Source: Torreya grandis
Lineage: Eukaryota > Streptophyta > Pinopsida > Cupressales > Taxaceae
Length of the DNA stretch: 64,000 nucleotides
Direction of reading: 5' to 3'
Assembly (NCBI GenBank): GCA_037957365.1
Contig: JARHVA010000001.1
Coordinates: forward strand, 15,356,501 to 15,420,500
In this document: piece by piece, positions 23,750 through 37,615 of the stretch
How positions within the stretch are numbered: the stretch's first letter is position 1
Layout: each line of letters starts with the position of its first letter
Position numbers and translations under genes: made by a program
Notes under the pieces: model-generated
The model's input: the letters and a program-made list of their open reading frames with translations, nothing else
What the model was told of the DNA's origin: nothing
The model's database searches: none

Positions 23750-25380
23750 TGTAGTTGATGGGGAATATTATTCATTGCACACTGGAGTGTTCTTGATATT
23801 ATTCCAAATATATGCTTTCTGATATGACCTGATAGTCATTCTAATTATTACTTGTTTCATAATGGATACGATATTATCGTATGGTGGATTAGTGATTTTA
23901 ATCTTGTTTAGTGACCTTAATAGTTCATAATATCAATTGCTAGTGAATATGACATATAAAAATTCTTCAGAGTTATCATATTTTAGTTCAATAGAAATAA
24001 TATGGAAGTCTATTTGGTTAATAATTGACTCAAAATTGCATAGTTGAATGGTATTACAGTAATTATATTGGTTCCATGTTTCGACACTATCTTTCTTACT
24101 CCTATTATACCATGGGATGGCACAAGGATTATTTGGAATAGGAACTTATGTTCTAGCATATTAGTGTATTGATAGTAGCATTTTAGTATAATCACTTTTT
24201 ATGATCATTTGGAAATTGACTATTTGAGTTTTGTAATATCGTGCGAATTCACTTAGTAATGGATTATTACTATTTGAGAATGTGGTGGATTTCACTACAT
24301 GATTTTATTTTGAAAGCATCGAGGATGATGCCTTTTCCAAGTGGGGGTGAATGTAATACCCTTCTCAGGCTCTATAGTGCTTTCACAATGACATGACATT
24401 ATTTAGACTATTGGTGTGTTGAGTGTGTTTGTGTGTAAGATGTGCAAGTGAGAGGTCTTTTGATTGATTTTTAGTCTTGATTTTGGTTACCTTATCGTGG
24501 TGACTTAGAACCAGGTTCATTATGACTCATGTAGCAATACCTTGAGTTGTGTGTATTTAATGCTAATACTAATTCATATTATTGTGTAATGTGATGTTTA
24601 TGCCTTCTAAGGCTTTTTGTGTCGATGACTCACTTTTATCAGGGCTATTCATTAGACTAAATTTGTGTAAATTCAAAACATTGTTTAAACCATCAAATGA
24701 CCATATTATGCTAAGTTGGTCCTGTTTAGTTGATTTGTATCTTTTTTAGTGTTTTGATAAAAAAATTACTTTTAAAATAGGAATAATAACACAATTATAA
24801 TTTTGATCAAACTCAAGTAATATTTAATAATGAACATAATTAAGATTTTATATAAATACATATTTATATAAAGATATGTATATTAAAATAGTATTATGTA
24901 GATAAGTAAATTAAATAAATAAATATACATAGTCATAATCTAGATAAATGAATAATTTTGAATCAAATATTGCTATTCTAATATTTATACGTATTAATAT
25001 ATGTATCTGTATAAATGTAATTGTATATTAATTAAAATAGTATTACTAGATTGGTAATAAATTAATATATTTTGTTACTTGATTTTTTTAGTGTAATAAT
25101 TAATCTAATCAAATAAAAATAAAACTAAGGGCAAACCCATTAAGGAATTAAAATAAAGGTGAAAATTATAATTCCAAAAAGAAAATAATAAAATAAGCAT
25201 GACTTTTCCCACTAAAAAGTTAACTGAATGTGAGAGAAATCATTTTGGAGATTTGCCAAGGAGAAAAAAATAGGTGGAGAGAGAATGAAGAATGAAGATG
25301 GAGGATAAAAAAGTGGTGAAAGAGAATGAAACAAGGAGCTTCAAGAAAAATAGGCAAAGGGTTTCTTTCTTCCTAAATCT
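23750..25380. other. Unassigned stretch containing one putative LTR start
   Basis: No coding region is recognised apart from a possible short pol tail just before 24340. The segment 24750-25380 is AT-rich and featureless. Confidence 0.3.
24340..24361 (+). promoter_or_regulatory. Putative polypurine tract and LTR start
   Basis: AAGTGGGGGTGAA followed by TGTAATACCC is the usual arrangement of polypurine tract and LTR start in plant Ty3 elements. The frame before it (IEDDAFSKWG) resembles a pol tail. No matching LTR end or partner was found. Confidence 0.4.
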
Positions 25381-25459
25381 CTGATTTTTTTTTCAAATTA
25401 ATGAACATATTAAATATTGAATAGAAATAATGAATGTGTTCTCGAAAGTAGGTGGTTTT

Positions 25460-26085
<626 letters not shown>

Positions 26086-26089
26086 TATA

Positions 26090-26249
26090 TATATACATAT
26101 ATAATAGTATATAAAATAATAATTATTAAAAATATATATAATAACAAACACGATATATACCTCTTTTTTATAACAAAAAAAGGTATATATTGTGTTTGTT
26201 ATTATATATTTTTTAATTATTATTATTTTATATACTATTATATATATAA
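26090..26249. repeat. Large foldback hairpin (arms about 75-80 bp, loop about 5 bp)
   Basis: The left arm (about 26090-26169) and right arm (about 26175-26249) are reverse complements with only a few mismatches or 1-bp gaps. They share GGTATATAT-GTGTTTGTTATTATATAT and TTTATATACTATTATATAT blocks. The loop is about ATAAC. It could be a foldback/MITE-like element or a product of inverted duplication. No terminal target duplication is obvious. Confidence 0.8.
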
Positions 26250-26956
26250 AAGAGGTAGTAAGAAAATAAATAAATGAATAAATATATAAAAAATAATAAT
26301 GATATTATATGAGTGTGTATATACTTATTTTGAAAATATACATGTATTTAAAATATATTTTGGTCCTTTGTTTATATTTAAGTGATATTTTAATATATCT
26401 TATGATATGTCTTATACATGATATATATAATGAAAATTAAGAAAAATTTGGTTTATTTGGATGCTTATTTTTTTATATACTTAAATGAATATTCGTAATT
26501 CTATAAATTCATAAAAATATAAACATAAGAATATACAGAGTTATATTAAATATAATATTAATTATAATAAGATAAATACACATAAATATGGATGTGTATA
26601 GAAAGTATGATTATACAATTAGTTATGGCAAGATGGTGTAGGTGCATAATAGCCTACGCATTTATAAGAATGTAATTTTGAGCTTTATGTATGCTTAATG
26701 ATTAATTTAGCCTCATAAATAGATTTTCATAATTTCAATCCTTTCCATGCACAATATGTACTTGGTATAATCCAATGGAGTTAGAGTTGAGTATTGAGTG
26801 AAGATTACTAAATCTATTCAGATTACTAGATGCATATATCTTTATATATTGGCAGTGTCTACTATTGAGTTGAGTGGAGTTTCATTATTTTATTTTATTG
26901 ATTACACCTATGGGTTTCTTGGGTATGTGTATTGACCTATATTTAATAGATGTACT
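26250..26956. other. Unassigned AT-rich flank
   Basis: No recognised feature. It ends at the left LTR of the large Tat-type element. Confidence 0.35.
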
Positions 26957-28333
26957 TGTAGACACTCAAAAACTGCACATGATAGCTTTCAATGTCAAAT
27001 TGCCTCTTTGACCCTCACCCAACCTCACATTTAATGGACCACCTAGTCAACTAGACTCACTTACTAACTTGAACCTTAACCTAAAATGCTTAACTAAACC
27101 ATTTAATTTAAATTGATTTAACCTATTTTTCTCTGACCCCTTGACCATCAATGGTTAGCCTAACTGTTAATGGTTAGGCCCCCAACCCTGTTTAAAAGCA
27201 CCAAAGCATTGAGAGCCTTGTGCAAGATAAGCATTTCCCTTAATGGAAATTTTCTTTCAAAACTTGATTTAAAATGTCATGAACTAGAAGCTTTATCCCC
27301 TTATCAAATTAGAAACTTCCTCCATCCTAATTAGCAGCTTCATCCTACAAAAGGAGAAGAGGAAGAAGTGAAATGGATTTACAATCCACAATATAGAATC
27401 CAGAATATTGCATACAAGTATTCAACATCCTTGCAATGAGAAAACAATGTCATTGGAGACTCGAAGCTTTGTCAGAATCACATTTTAAATCTAAGGTATT
27501 GTTACTCTATCCAAATCACTTCAACATTCCATTATCAAGTTTTAGGCATCTTTTGCTTGTTTGGTTGATTCATATCCTTTATAATTTCCCAAAATTATCC
27601 GTATCTTATTCTCCATCCCTCAGCGTTATAACATACCCTTGTTTATCAAAAAATCCAATTTGCACTTTCTATTTTGATCATTTTCATATTTACATAGGCA
27701 ATCACTGATGGTTACACAACTATCGATGGTTTACCCCAATCGTCATCGATCACCCAACTACCGATGGTTATAACCAACCACAATTGGTTTACCTGACCAC
27801 CTTCGATCGCTATGGCATAAAAATGTAACAAGACCTTTTAAGCCCCTTACCCCCAGTCAAACCTAATTTTCTCTACTTTTTCTTGATCATAATATCCTTT
27901 ATAATTTTCTGGACTAGACCCTGATTACTTTAGCGTAAGTGTTGACCCACTTTTTTCTATTTTAGTTCATTTCTTTGAACAAGAATTTACTTTATCTTTC
28001 TTGTATATATTTAATGTCATATCATTTAATGCAATTATCCTCTAATTTCCTTTATATTAACTTAATTGTTATAACAGTGGATTACCAGCCTCCTAGCAAG
28101 TAATATGCTTCTTGAGTCTAGCTCACGCTAGGCAGTCCACTCAACCATCCATATGAGAATCCCCATTTCTAGTGTCTTTATTATCTATAGGTTATTCCTT
28201 CCAAGCCAAAGAGGAGTTCCCATCATCATCTATATTCACACATTCACTTTACCAGGTCTTCCTCTACACACCCTATTACTAGTTTTATTACTTTACTTCC
28301 AAAACTAAGAAATGAGTGAAATTAATTGAAACA
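26957..28333 (+). repeat. 5' LTR of the Tat-type element
   Basis: Clear homology with 43408-44797 runs from TAGACACTCAAAAACT to GAAATGAGTGAAATTAA-TGAAA-A. A TG at 26957 gives a plausible start (TGTAGACACTC). It holds several ACCATCGATGGT-like near-palindromes at 27144, 27719, 27757 and 27777. It is followed at once by the primer-binding region. Confidence 0.85.
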
Positions 28334-28335
28334 TT

Positions 28336-28354
28336 TTGGCACACCCAGTGGGAC
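28336..28354 (+). promoter_or_regulatory. Primer-binding region of the Tat-type element
   Basis: TTGGCACACCCAGTGGGAC directly follows the LTR end. Its start resembles the TGGCGCC-type primer sites of Tat/Athila elements, with the CpG lost. The exact tRNA is not assigned. Confidence 0.6.
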
Positions 28355-29026
28355 CTAGTTACCTTTTCTTTCCTTTATTGTTTTCTCATCAAATGAAATA
28401 TAAAAATTTCCTTTTGGGCTTAAAACAAACCTCTTGCATACATTGATTTCTTATTTTGTCTTAGTTCATCTAGTAACATAGTGGGTAAATTAATAAATCA
28501 TAGCTTTCTCACTTGCTATCACACACTAAGCCAAACCAAAAAATAATTAACACATCAAAATACACCTGAGACAAGGCCCAACTAGGATTTCATCACCTAG
28601 AGGCAACCTTAGCCCTTCCCAGCTATCTTACTTGGATTTTACCACCAAAGGGAAAACCAACTCAGCTCTTTGGTTGAGTATAAACCCTAAACTCAGTATA
28701 TTTTGGCTAAGCACCCAACACTCTTATCGCTATGGGACCGTGAAATGAGGGGGTAGGCCCCAATATGAGCCATATATCGAATTTCAACATAGATTTCTCT
28801 CTTGATCACCTAAACAATCTGAAACCAACCTTATATTACCTCTTTAGGACCTGATCTACAAGCCAAATTCCCTTCGCACACTTTCTAAGGCATAAGCCAA
28901 AAGTGATCTAAAAAGAATTCTAAGATTTAACACACTTTTAGTGTATGCATTGTTTGCCTTGAATTCTTTTCTTTTGATTTATTTTTGCTTGAGGTGTGAG
29001 TTTCATCATATTTCCTATCTTCTCAT
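28355..29026 (+). other. Untranslated leader of the Tat-type element
   Basis: No coding signal until the first gag ATG. A long leader is usual in this lineage. Confidence 0.5.
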
Positions 29027-31470
29027 ATGGTCTTTACTAGACAATAGCTGAGAGACCAAACTGATCAACCATCACCTTCCTCTTCCTCCTCCATGGAATA
29101 TAATTCTAATGATGAGGGTTCACCTCATATTTCTCCCCCTCCTACCAAAATACCAGTTGTTTCCAAGGGTAATGCATATTTTGATGCCTTCCTTGATAAA
29201 AATCTAGTGGCCCTTCAACATTATCTTAACAATTTACCTCACCGTACCTTTATTTCTTTGATTCCTTCTATAGACCCTCCTTATGGTATGCCTCCCCATC
29301 TTATGGTGGATACCACCTCAACCCATCCATTGCTGATCCAAGCCTCTTCTTCCTCCAACATCCCATTTACTACCATGACCCAAACCCAATCTAATATCCC
29401 AACCTCTAACCAAACACCTCCTACCACACCCAACACTTCCCATATAGGTTTAACTTTACCACTAGTTACCTATACTCCACCTACCATGGGGTTATCTTCT
29501 ACCCCTATATCCACCCTTCCCCTTATCTCAACCAATCCACCAATTTCCACACCATTTCAGAACTCAGTGCTCTCTATACCTGAAACACTTCCACTTATTA
29601 GCACTAGGGTCACCACTCAACCTCAACCTACTCAACTTCAACCCACTACCTCAGCCATACCTTTAAGTTAACCCACATCTATCGCTCAACTAGTACCCAC
29701 AACAACCTATCAATATGTCTCTAACCTGCAAGGGTACATAGCATCTTCCACTCAACCATTTGTGTTAATCAACCCTTATGGGGAACCATCTCAACCTCTT
29801 GTGACAACTTATCAATATGTGGCTTCCTCTGCACCTTCTATCACCTTTCCACATATAGTTTCCACCTAACCTCAATAGAATGTGCCCCTTAACTATGCAA
29901 CTACCCAACCCCAACCAGATCTGATCAAAATATTAATGGACAAAATTACCAACTTGGAATCATCCATCTCTGGGTCTCATAACCTTTTATCTTACGACCA
30001 AATTTGTAATGAACCCATTCATCCATCTGCCCCTATCCATGCTTATCCTCCTCAATGGGAATTTCCCAAGTTTTCCAAATTTCAAGGCAAGGAGGACCCC
30101 CAACAACATTTGGGAGCATTCTATCATTCTTGTTATTTAATCACATATGATGATTCTCTCCTTTTTCGAACCTTCCCCATGTCTTTATTTGGACTCGCCC
30201 TTTATTGGTATAGTGCTCTTGTCACACATTCCATCTTTTATTTCTTTCAACTGACCCAAATCTTTTTAGAGCACTTTTTGATAAACATATCTAAAAAGGT
30301 TTATATCACTAATCTCTATTCCATTAAGCAATTTGATGATGAGTCAATTATTGATTTTGTTGATATATGGAGAGGCCTCATCAACCAACTTACTTTTTCC
30401 TTACCACAATTTTAAACCTTCAACACTTTTGATGAGAGGCATTCACCATGACATGTAAACTAGAGAACTGAGCCATTGATGAAGGAAAATTGAAATTATA
30501 GATCAAAAATTATATCTTTAAATCTAATGACCCTTACTCCACCAAAACCACTAACCAATCCAATACCAAGGCAAAAGCATCCACCAATTTAGTTGTTCTA
30601 AAAACTACTCCACCTCTAATTGTCAACCAATCACCTTGAACCAATTCTCCCAACCCTTCTTATCAACAAAACCAAAACTAGAACTGAGCCCCTCCAAAAC
30701 AATACCCTCCCATTGGAGAACCTTATGCATCAAATTTGGATAAATTGTTCAAAGCTAACCTTATCCAACTCTCACCAATTAAACCACCACAAAAATTTGA
30801 TGCTTCTTTCCCTGTACTGAGTTGGTATAATGAAAATGACCATTGTGCCTTTCACCGTGTTGTAGGATATGACATTAATAGATGCAATACCTTCAAAAGT
30901 CTTGTCCAAAATTGGATTGATGGTGAAGAACTTAAATTTGAAAATCCCAATGCACCTCCTAATCAATCCCTTGACATTTTTCATAAACCTTTTCCCAATC
31001 ATGCTCCTTCCACCTAGCACTATGACAATAAACCTGAATCCTCTCACTCTCATGAGTCACACATAATTAATGTTATTAATAACAGTCCCATTATTCAACA
31101 AACCATTACCTTAATCACCCAAATGGAAATAGTAAACTCACCTCCTATTCCTATGGATACCCAAATAGAGGAATCGACCACCCCTCTCTCTTCACATGAT
31201 GAGACCTTAACTCTTTCTCCTTTGATGGAAACACTGAAGGAGACAACCATTGCTTCTACTCCACCCATTCAAGTGGTAGAATTTCCCTCCATTACTTTGG
31301 ACACCCCAAACAAAGGAAACAACCATGTCTACCCCTTCACTTGGGGAAAACACACCTACCTCCCTCATCTTGAAACCATCCACACCTTCTTTCAAAACTA
31401 TCCCCAACCAAGAGAAGGTTACCTCACCTATCTAACCACCAATTTTGGAACCATCCACCAAAAATAAGTA
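29027..31470 (+). pseudogene. Tat-type gag: capsid region and first zinc-finger-like motif
   Basis: Structural protein of the element. The likely start is ATG 29027 (MVFTRQ, then TAG), a typical Tat gag opening; ATG 29093 is in the same frame. A long P/S/T-rich region follows, then the capsid core at 29882-30415: WEFPKFSKFQGKEDPQQHL, FYHSCY, LLFRTFPMSLFGLALYWYSAL, FLEHFLINISKK, ESIIDFVDIWRGL. After one frame change near 30500 comes the linker and a CAFHRVVGYDINRC finger (near 30840-30890) followed by FKSLVQNWIDGEEL. Stops are few: TAG 29045, TAA 29669, two near 29870, and TAA 30413. Confidence 0.85.
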
Positions 31471-32850
31471 TAGAGAAAAAATTACTTCTTATCCACCATA
31501 GGATTAAGCTTTGAAACCAATGACCAAAGAACTAAACCTATCTACAAGCCCTTTTCTAGGCTAGTACAAAGTTTAGAGTTCACTTTCCAACCTAAATTTG
31601 ATAGAGCCACCTTTTGGCATCGACTTGGACTTCCTTACCAAAGCAAACCCAAATCCTAAAATTCACTTGAATCCACCCTTAAACCCATTATTCCTTCATC
31701 AAACACCACTTACAAAACCATAATAGAACCATCCAAACCACCTCCACCTAATATTGTCGAATCACATTATACCCTTCCCACCAAACTAATCAAAAACCTA
31801 GGAATTCTTCCCACACCTATTCATAATCACTCCCCTTTGAGGTTAGTCTTAACCCCATCTAATCCACCAAATAAACCAACTAAGAAGGTAGAATCACCCA
31901 AACCTCTCCCTTGAACTAGACCCATACCACCTCTGTCTCACTTACCTTCCATCTCAGGATCCCCTCCTTCTACCATTCTAATTACCTATTCTTCCTCTAG
32001 GAAACCATCCCCTTTTTCTCCACCTAAACCCATCAAACCCTCTTATTATTCATCATTTTTAACCAACCTATCTACCTATACTTTCCCACCTATAACTCAA
32101 CCTTCATCATGTAAATCCTCCACATCAAAATCTATATCCCCCAAACCTACTGTAACCAAGCAAACCCAAGCAAAACCACCAAATAAAATCATTCCTCTAA
32201 CCACAACTCCCATAATAAAACCTATGCCCAAGAAGGTTGCCACTCTTAAAACCAAAAATCCACTACCTTCAACACCTTTGCTTGAATCCTATTCAACCAT
32301 TTTACAAAGGTTGTTTCAAACGTATTCCATTAACTTACCTTCAATCAAACCTTTTGACCGTTCTCATCCTAAACACTCTTGGTTCAATGATAACTTTATC
32401 TGTGCATGCCATAGGGAATTGAGACATGACATGGAGAACTGTAAATATCTCCAATCGCTCATTCATAGCCTATATGATGAGTATGATCCATTATCATATG
32501 AACCCTCCTTACCCACTTTACCAATCTTACCATTAACCCAACCTACCTAACCTTTACCCACTCTCCCACTCCTGCTTGAGGATAAGAGGGAACAATCGAA
32601 GCAACCACCAAACCCAGTAAATCCCCTTGTCCACACTATTCATGTGGTGACCCTATCTAAAGCCCAATAAAAAGATAAGGGAAAAGCTAAAGTAACCATC
32701 CCATGGAAACACCCTTCAACCCCTCAATCCACCAACCAAAACCAAACATCTCTACCCTCACCTTCACAACCACCAAAACCCAAAGTATCCATTTTGGGAG
32801 CTTCTAACTCCAACCCTTTGATGTTCATACAATGCTTAGTATTGAAATAA
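31471..32850 (+). pseudogene. P/S/T-rich gag-protease linker with a second finger-like motif
   Basis: The frame of the first finger runs on for about 1.4 kb with few stops. It encodes a proline-, serine-, threonine- and lysine-rich chain. Near 32380-32470 a second finger-like block appears, HSWFNDNFICACHRELRHDMENC, followed by KYLQSLIHSLYDEYD. It has the same layout as the block at 30820-30940 (SWYNENDHCAFHR...C..FKSLVQNWID). This looks like an internal duplication of the nucleocapsid part of gag. Confidence 0.6.
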
Positions 32851-34450
32851 ATTCACCAAACACCAATGAAAATAAGCCTCTATGAACTAATCAACACTTC
32901 ACCCCACCATTTCCAGAAACTGATCAAGGCTCTAGAATTTATAGAGGTTCAGCCAGATGATCATCAACCTCTTGCACCCTTGGTTGGAGCCCTCCAAATT
33001 TCAACCCTCCAAATTCTAATCCTCCCCTTTTTATTACCACATACATCAATAAAATGTGTATTAAAAGGGTTATGATTGATGGAGGAACTAGAATCAACAT
33101 TATCTCCTCTTATGTACATGACCAACTTCAACTACCCAAGAACATTATGTCATAAAGCATGACAGTGCTTTGCTCCTTAAATGATACCATGGTCACTACC
33201 CTAGGGAATATTGTCCTCCATATCCACTTGGGGCCTCATACCATTCCCAAACTATTCTATGTTATAGAGGGTGAGTTCTAATACAATGTCTTACTCGAAC
33301 GCCATTAAATTTGTGCTATGGGTTGTATCCCTTCCACCTTACATCGATGTATCAAATTTGAGTATGAGGGACAAGTTGTTACTATCAAAGCTGATCTTAC
33401 TCCCTTTTCCTCTTGAAATATGACATATCAGCCTAATGACGTTCTTATTCCAAGTTCATCTACCTCATAATAAAACTCTAACAAAACCACCCCATCAACC
33501 AAAACTATCAACACTTCTACTCATAACCATGATGAAACATCAACTAGCTCAACCATCCCTTCATCCCAAATTCTAGTTGAGGACTCCTTGCAATCCACAT
33601 TTCAACATTTCTCCCTTGGGGAATATCACATTTTATCCTTAGAAGCCTTCCCTACTCTATAAGAGTATGGGAATCTCAAATATGACCCCTCTTATGATCC
33701 CAACATCAAAACCATTATCCCTTTTGGGATCCATAACAATCAAACAAACTTTGTCTATGGGGGACTCGACTAGCCACTTCTCACTCCTGCTATTACCCCA
33801 TTCATCCGAACATTCACCACCAATTTTTCCTATGTGGACAAACCAACCTTTTCTAAAGCTTACCTTTATAGGTGTACTTGGATAGGATTTGGTCTTGGCC
33901 TTTATGAATAGGGACCTCACGAGTTACCTATCATCAAAACTTAGAAACCTCATGAATTCTTTGGTCTTGGGTTTGTACCACCAGAAGAACCCATATCACC
34001 AAAACCAATTACCACCATTGATAAAGAACTTCCATCCTCACCAACCCCATCTTCCTCCAAATTTGAGGACTCTGATATCATCCCATCTAACTTTTTTTTA
34101 TCAATACCATTAGTTTAGGCCCCCTAACTTATCAAAAGGGTGGCCAAACTAAAAGCCTTCCTCTTATCCATCTTGAAATGATTGAATGTGTTTCTCATAC
34201 CATCAATACCATATAGCATCAAGACGATGATTCCATTCTCACCTACCTCAGTGTGGGAGATCATTCTATCCCCAAATCCCTTCCTCCTAAGAACCAAACC
34301 ATGCTAAATGAATCAACCATTGATGTAAATTTGGGTACTCAAGATAACCCCTATGTCATCAAAATTAGTCAATCTTTAAATTCCACCAAATGACAAGACT
34401 TCCCTTCTTTCCTTCAAGACCATAGTATAACATTTTCTTGGTCCTATCAA
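32851..34450 (+). pseudogene. Tat-type aspartic protease and linker
   Basis: Near 33054-33150 the frame reads MCIKRVMIDGGTRINIISS, the catalytic D-G-G form of Tat-lineage proteases. About 250 bp later comes LLERH-ICAMGCIPSTLHRCIKFEYEG (33290-33380), the matching flap/C-terminal motif. A hydrophilic linker up to RT follows, with several stops and frame changes. The protease would cut the polyprotein. Confidence 0.75.
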
Positions 34451-35110
34451 GATATTCCTAAAATTGACCTTTCTATCACCCTCCACAAAATCATCATATG
34501 CCTGAGGCTAAGCCAGTTTGGCAAAAGCTTTCATCAGATGCATCCTCGCATAGCCCTTCTTGTCAAAGAAGAGCTTCAATGCCTCTTATTTGTCAACTTC
34601 ATCCAACCCATCAACTATCCATAATGGGTTTCTAACATCATTCCCATCACCAAATCCATAGGGGGCCTTTGCTTCTACATCAACATTCGTGACCTCAACC
34701 TCGCTTATTGAAAAGATGACTTTCCTCTACCCAACATTAACCAACTTGTTGATCTTATAGCCAGCCATGAAATGTTATCCCTCATGGATGGTTTATTGGG
34801 ATATAATCAGATTTTGATTATTCCCAAATATCAACATAAAAATTCCTTTATCACCCCATGGGGAACCCTCTGCTACTGGTTCATGCCTTTTGGACTAAAA
34901 AATGTTGGGGTAACCTATCAATAGGCCATGACCTATATCTTTCATGATCTTATTCATAAAATCATGGAGGATTATGTGGATGATCTCCTTGGGAAATCCA
35001 AACATCGTAAAGATCACCTAGTCATCCTCACCATCATCTCTAATTAAATACTTCATTATCATGTCAGAGTCAATCCCAAGAAATGCATTTTTGGGGTCTT
35101 ATCAAGAAAA
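34451..35110 (+). pseudogene. Tat-type reverse transcriptase
   Basis: Readable blocks are RIALLVKEELQCLL, NIIPITKSIGGLCFYINIRDLNLAY, FPLPNINQLVDLIA, LMDGLLGYNQI, TLCYWFMPFGLKNVGVTYQ and the catalytic YVDD at 34973-34984, then NPKKCIFGV. The order and spacing fit Ty3 RTs. Stops replace expected Q or W at several places. Confidence 0.88.
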
Positions 35111-35757
35111 CTTCTTGGCTTTATTATGTCTCTTCATAGAATTGAAATAGACCTCACCAAGGTTAGATCAATCTTGGAGATGTCGCCTCTTACCAACCTT
35201 ACCTAACTCCGTATCTTATAGGACAAAATTTAATCCATTCAATGTTTCATCTCTTAACTATAAGATAAATGTCAACCCTTCCACCACCTCCTAAAGAAAG
35301 ATATCTCTTTTAAGTGGACCACAGAATGCCAACAAGCCTTTGATTCAATCAAGGAATATCTTCTTTTTCCACTTATCCTCATCCCTCCTAGGGAAGACCA
35401 ACCCTTTTACTTATATGTATCCACCACAAACCATTCCTTAGGGGTAATGATCATGCATCATGATGAAAAAAATAAAGAGAAAGCTATTTATTACATCAGT
35501 CGTACCCTTCTCAAATATGAAACTCGATACACCCATCCCAAAAAACTATATCTTGCCTTAGTTTTTATGGCCCCCAAACTCCATCACTATCTTTTTAGCC
35601 ATAAAACCTATGTCATCACTAGCACTAACCCTCTCAAGTATATGCACTCCAAGCCATACCAAAACTAGTGTATGGCTAAGTGGCTCATGCTCCTAGTTAT
35701 GTTCAATCTTGAGTTCCTTCTGTAAAAGTCCATTAAGGGACAAGTCATTAATGATTA
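35111..35757 (+). pseudogene. First RNase H domain (RT-linked)
   Basis: ISFKWTTECQQAFDSIKEYL and the RNase H block PFYLYVSTTNHSLGVMIMH...AIYYISRTLLKYETRY, ALVFMAPKLHHYL, VITSTNPLKYM. In frame over a long open stretch (35447-35668). This is the RNase H normally fused to Ty3 RT. Confidence 0.85.
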
Positions 35758-36420
35758 ATTGGTCGAAGTTCCTCTACCAAATAATCAACCTCTTCCTCTT
35801 ACCTTTCTAGATGAGTCCATTACAATTCTATCCCAAGAAGAACCCACCTACCAAATGACCATGTTTTTTGATGGTTCTAAATGCCAAAATGGTGGGGGTG
35901 CCAGAGTTATTCTCATTTCCATTAATGGTGAACCTCTTCCTCTCTCTTTTAAACTTGAATTTGAATGCACCAATAACATAGCCAAATATGAAGCCTTAGC
36001 ATAGGTCTCCAAACCACCCCAGCCTTAGGAATCAAAACCATTAGTGTCCTTGATGACTCCTAACTAGTCATCAACCAGATCAATGGATCTTATCAATGTA
36101 AAAATGATGTCCTCTTGAAGTATAAACATCTCATGGATGTCTTCTTAGCCTCATTCGATCATTACATTATCTAGTCAGTTCCTTGATCTAATAACAAGTT
36201 CATGAACATTATGGCTTCCCTTACTTCCCAAATTCCATCTCAACCTACTGAATATAAACTATTCATCACTGTCCATAGGTTCATCACACCCTCATATATC
36301 AGTTTTGATCTTCCTACCATCTGTAGTGTGAAAGCATCCCCTTCCAACATATGGTATGACCAAACTTTTGACTACCTCAACCTTGGAATTATTCCTCCTA
36401 ACCTTTCAAAAAATTCCTGA
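35758..36420 (+). pseudogene. Second (archaeal-like) RNase H domain
   Basis: MTMFFDGSKCQNGGGARVILIS, LSFKLEFECTNNIAKYEALA, then after a frame change at about 36004 the block GLQTTPALGIKTISVLDDS-LVINQINGSYQCKND...KYKHLM. This extra RNase H (aRH) between RT-RNase H and integrase is diagnostic of the plant Tat lineage. Stops and one frameshift show it is dead. Confidence 0.88.
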
Positions 36421-37615
36421 AGGGCCTTCATTCAAGGTACCTCTCATTACACCATACTAGGGGTATCCTTTACAAGTGCGGCTTTGATGACATCCTTCTT
36501 TGTTATCTGCATAGTCATGAAGCCTCCCATACTATCAAGGAAACACATGATGGAGTTTATGGGGAACACTTTAGTGGGCTATCTATTTCCAAGCATATTC
36601 TTCACTTGGGATACTATTGGCCCACCCTTAATTAGGACTGTTAAGACTATTTAAAGAAATGTGTTAAATGTTAACAACATGCCAACTTACATCATGCACC
36701 TCCCCATGGCCCTCAAGTATCTAAAGACTATTGGCCTTTTTCACAATAGGGACTTGAACTTATCAATGAAATCACCCACCATTCTTCATAACAACATCAA
36801 TATATCATTAACACCATCAAATATTTCACCAAGTGGGTGGAGGCCATCCCCCTTATATCTACTAAAGCTGAAAATATTATCGACTTCATCAATCACCATA
36901 TCATCTGCCTCTTCGAGGTTCCCCATAAGATCATCACTGATAATGGTAAATCTTTTAAAAATCAAAAAGTCTAAGGTCTTTGTGATGCTTTTGGTATCAA
37001 GTTAATATTTTCCTCTCTTTATGTTCACAATCAAATGGATAGGCAGAAGCCTCTAACAAAACACTCATCAAAATGCTCATCAAAGTCATAAGTGCTTCAT
37101 GTCAGGCTTGGCATTTGCACATCCTTTTCACTTTATGGGACTATCACACTAACATTCAAACCTCTACGGATGCCATCCATTTCTCTCTCATCTTTGGAGT
37201 AGAGGTTGTCTTGCCTCTCAAAATCCAAATTTTGTCCCTTTGTATATCTTTTCATGAAATTATTTTTGAGATAAACTATCATCAAGAATGCCTCACACAT
37301 CTTGCAATCCTAAACAAACATCACCTCACCCCCCTTAACCATCTTCGTGTCTATCATGAGAAAATCAAATGTGCATACAACAAACACCTGAGAGAACGAG
37401 AGTTCAACATCAGAGACCTAGTCCTTCAGAAAAACCAACATGTAACTACTATGGAGAAGAGTAAAAATAGAAAGTTTGATTTTACTTAGCTTGGACCCTA
37501 CATCATAAACCATACTTATGGATCATGATCTTATCATTTGTCCTCTCTTGAAGGAAAATGAGAACCTGAGCCTCTCAACACTTCGTATTTTCATCTTTTC
37601 TATTATTAAAACAAG
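36421..37615 (+). pseudogene. Tat-type integrase
   Basis: The zinc-binding part holds SKHILHLGYYWPTL and CVKC-QHANLHH (about 36590-36700). The catalytic core shows FTKWVEAIPLISTKAENIIDFI and VPHKIITDNGKSF (near 36830-36960). The C-terminus has FNIRDLVLQKNQHV, LGPYIIN and a last motif NTSYFHLFYY ending near 37610. Frame changes occur near 36640, 36800 and 37000. Confidence 0.85.
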
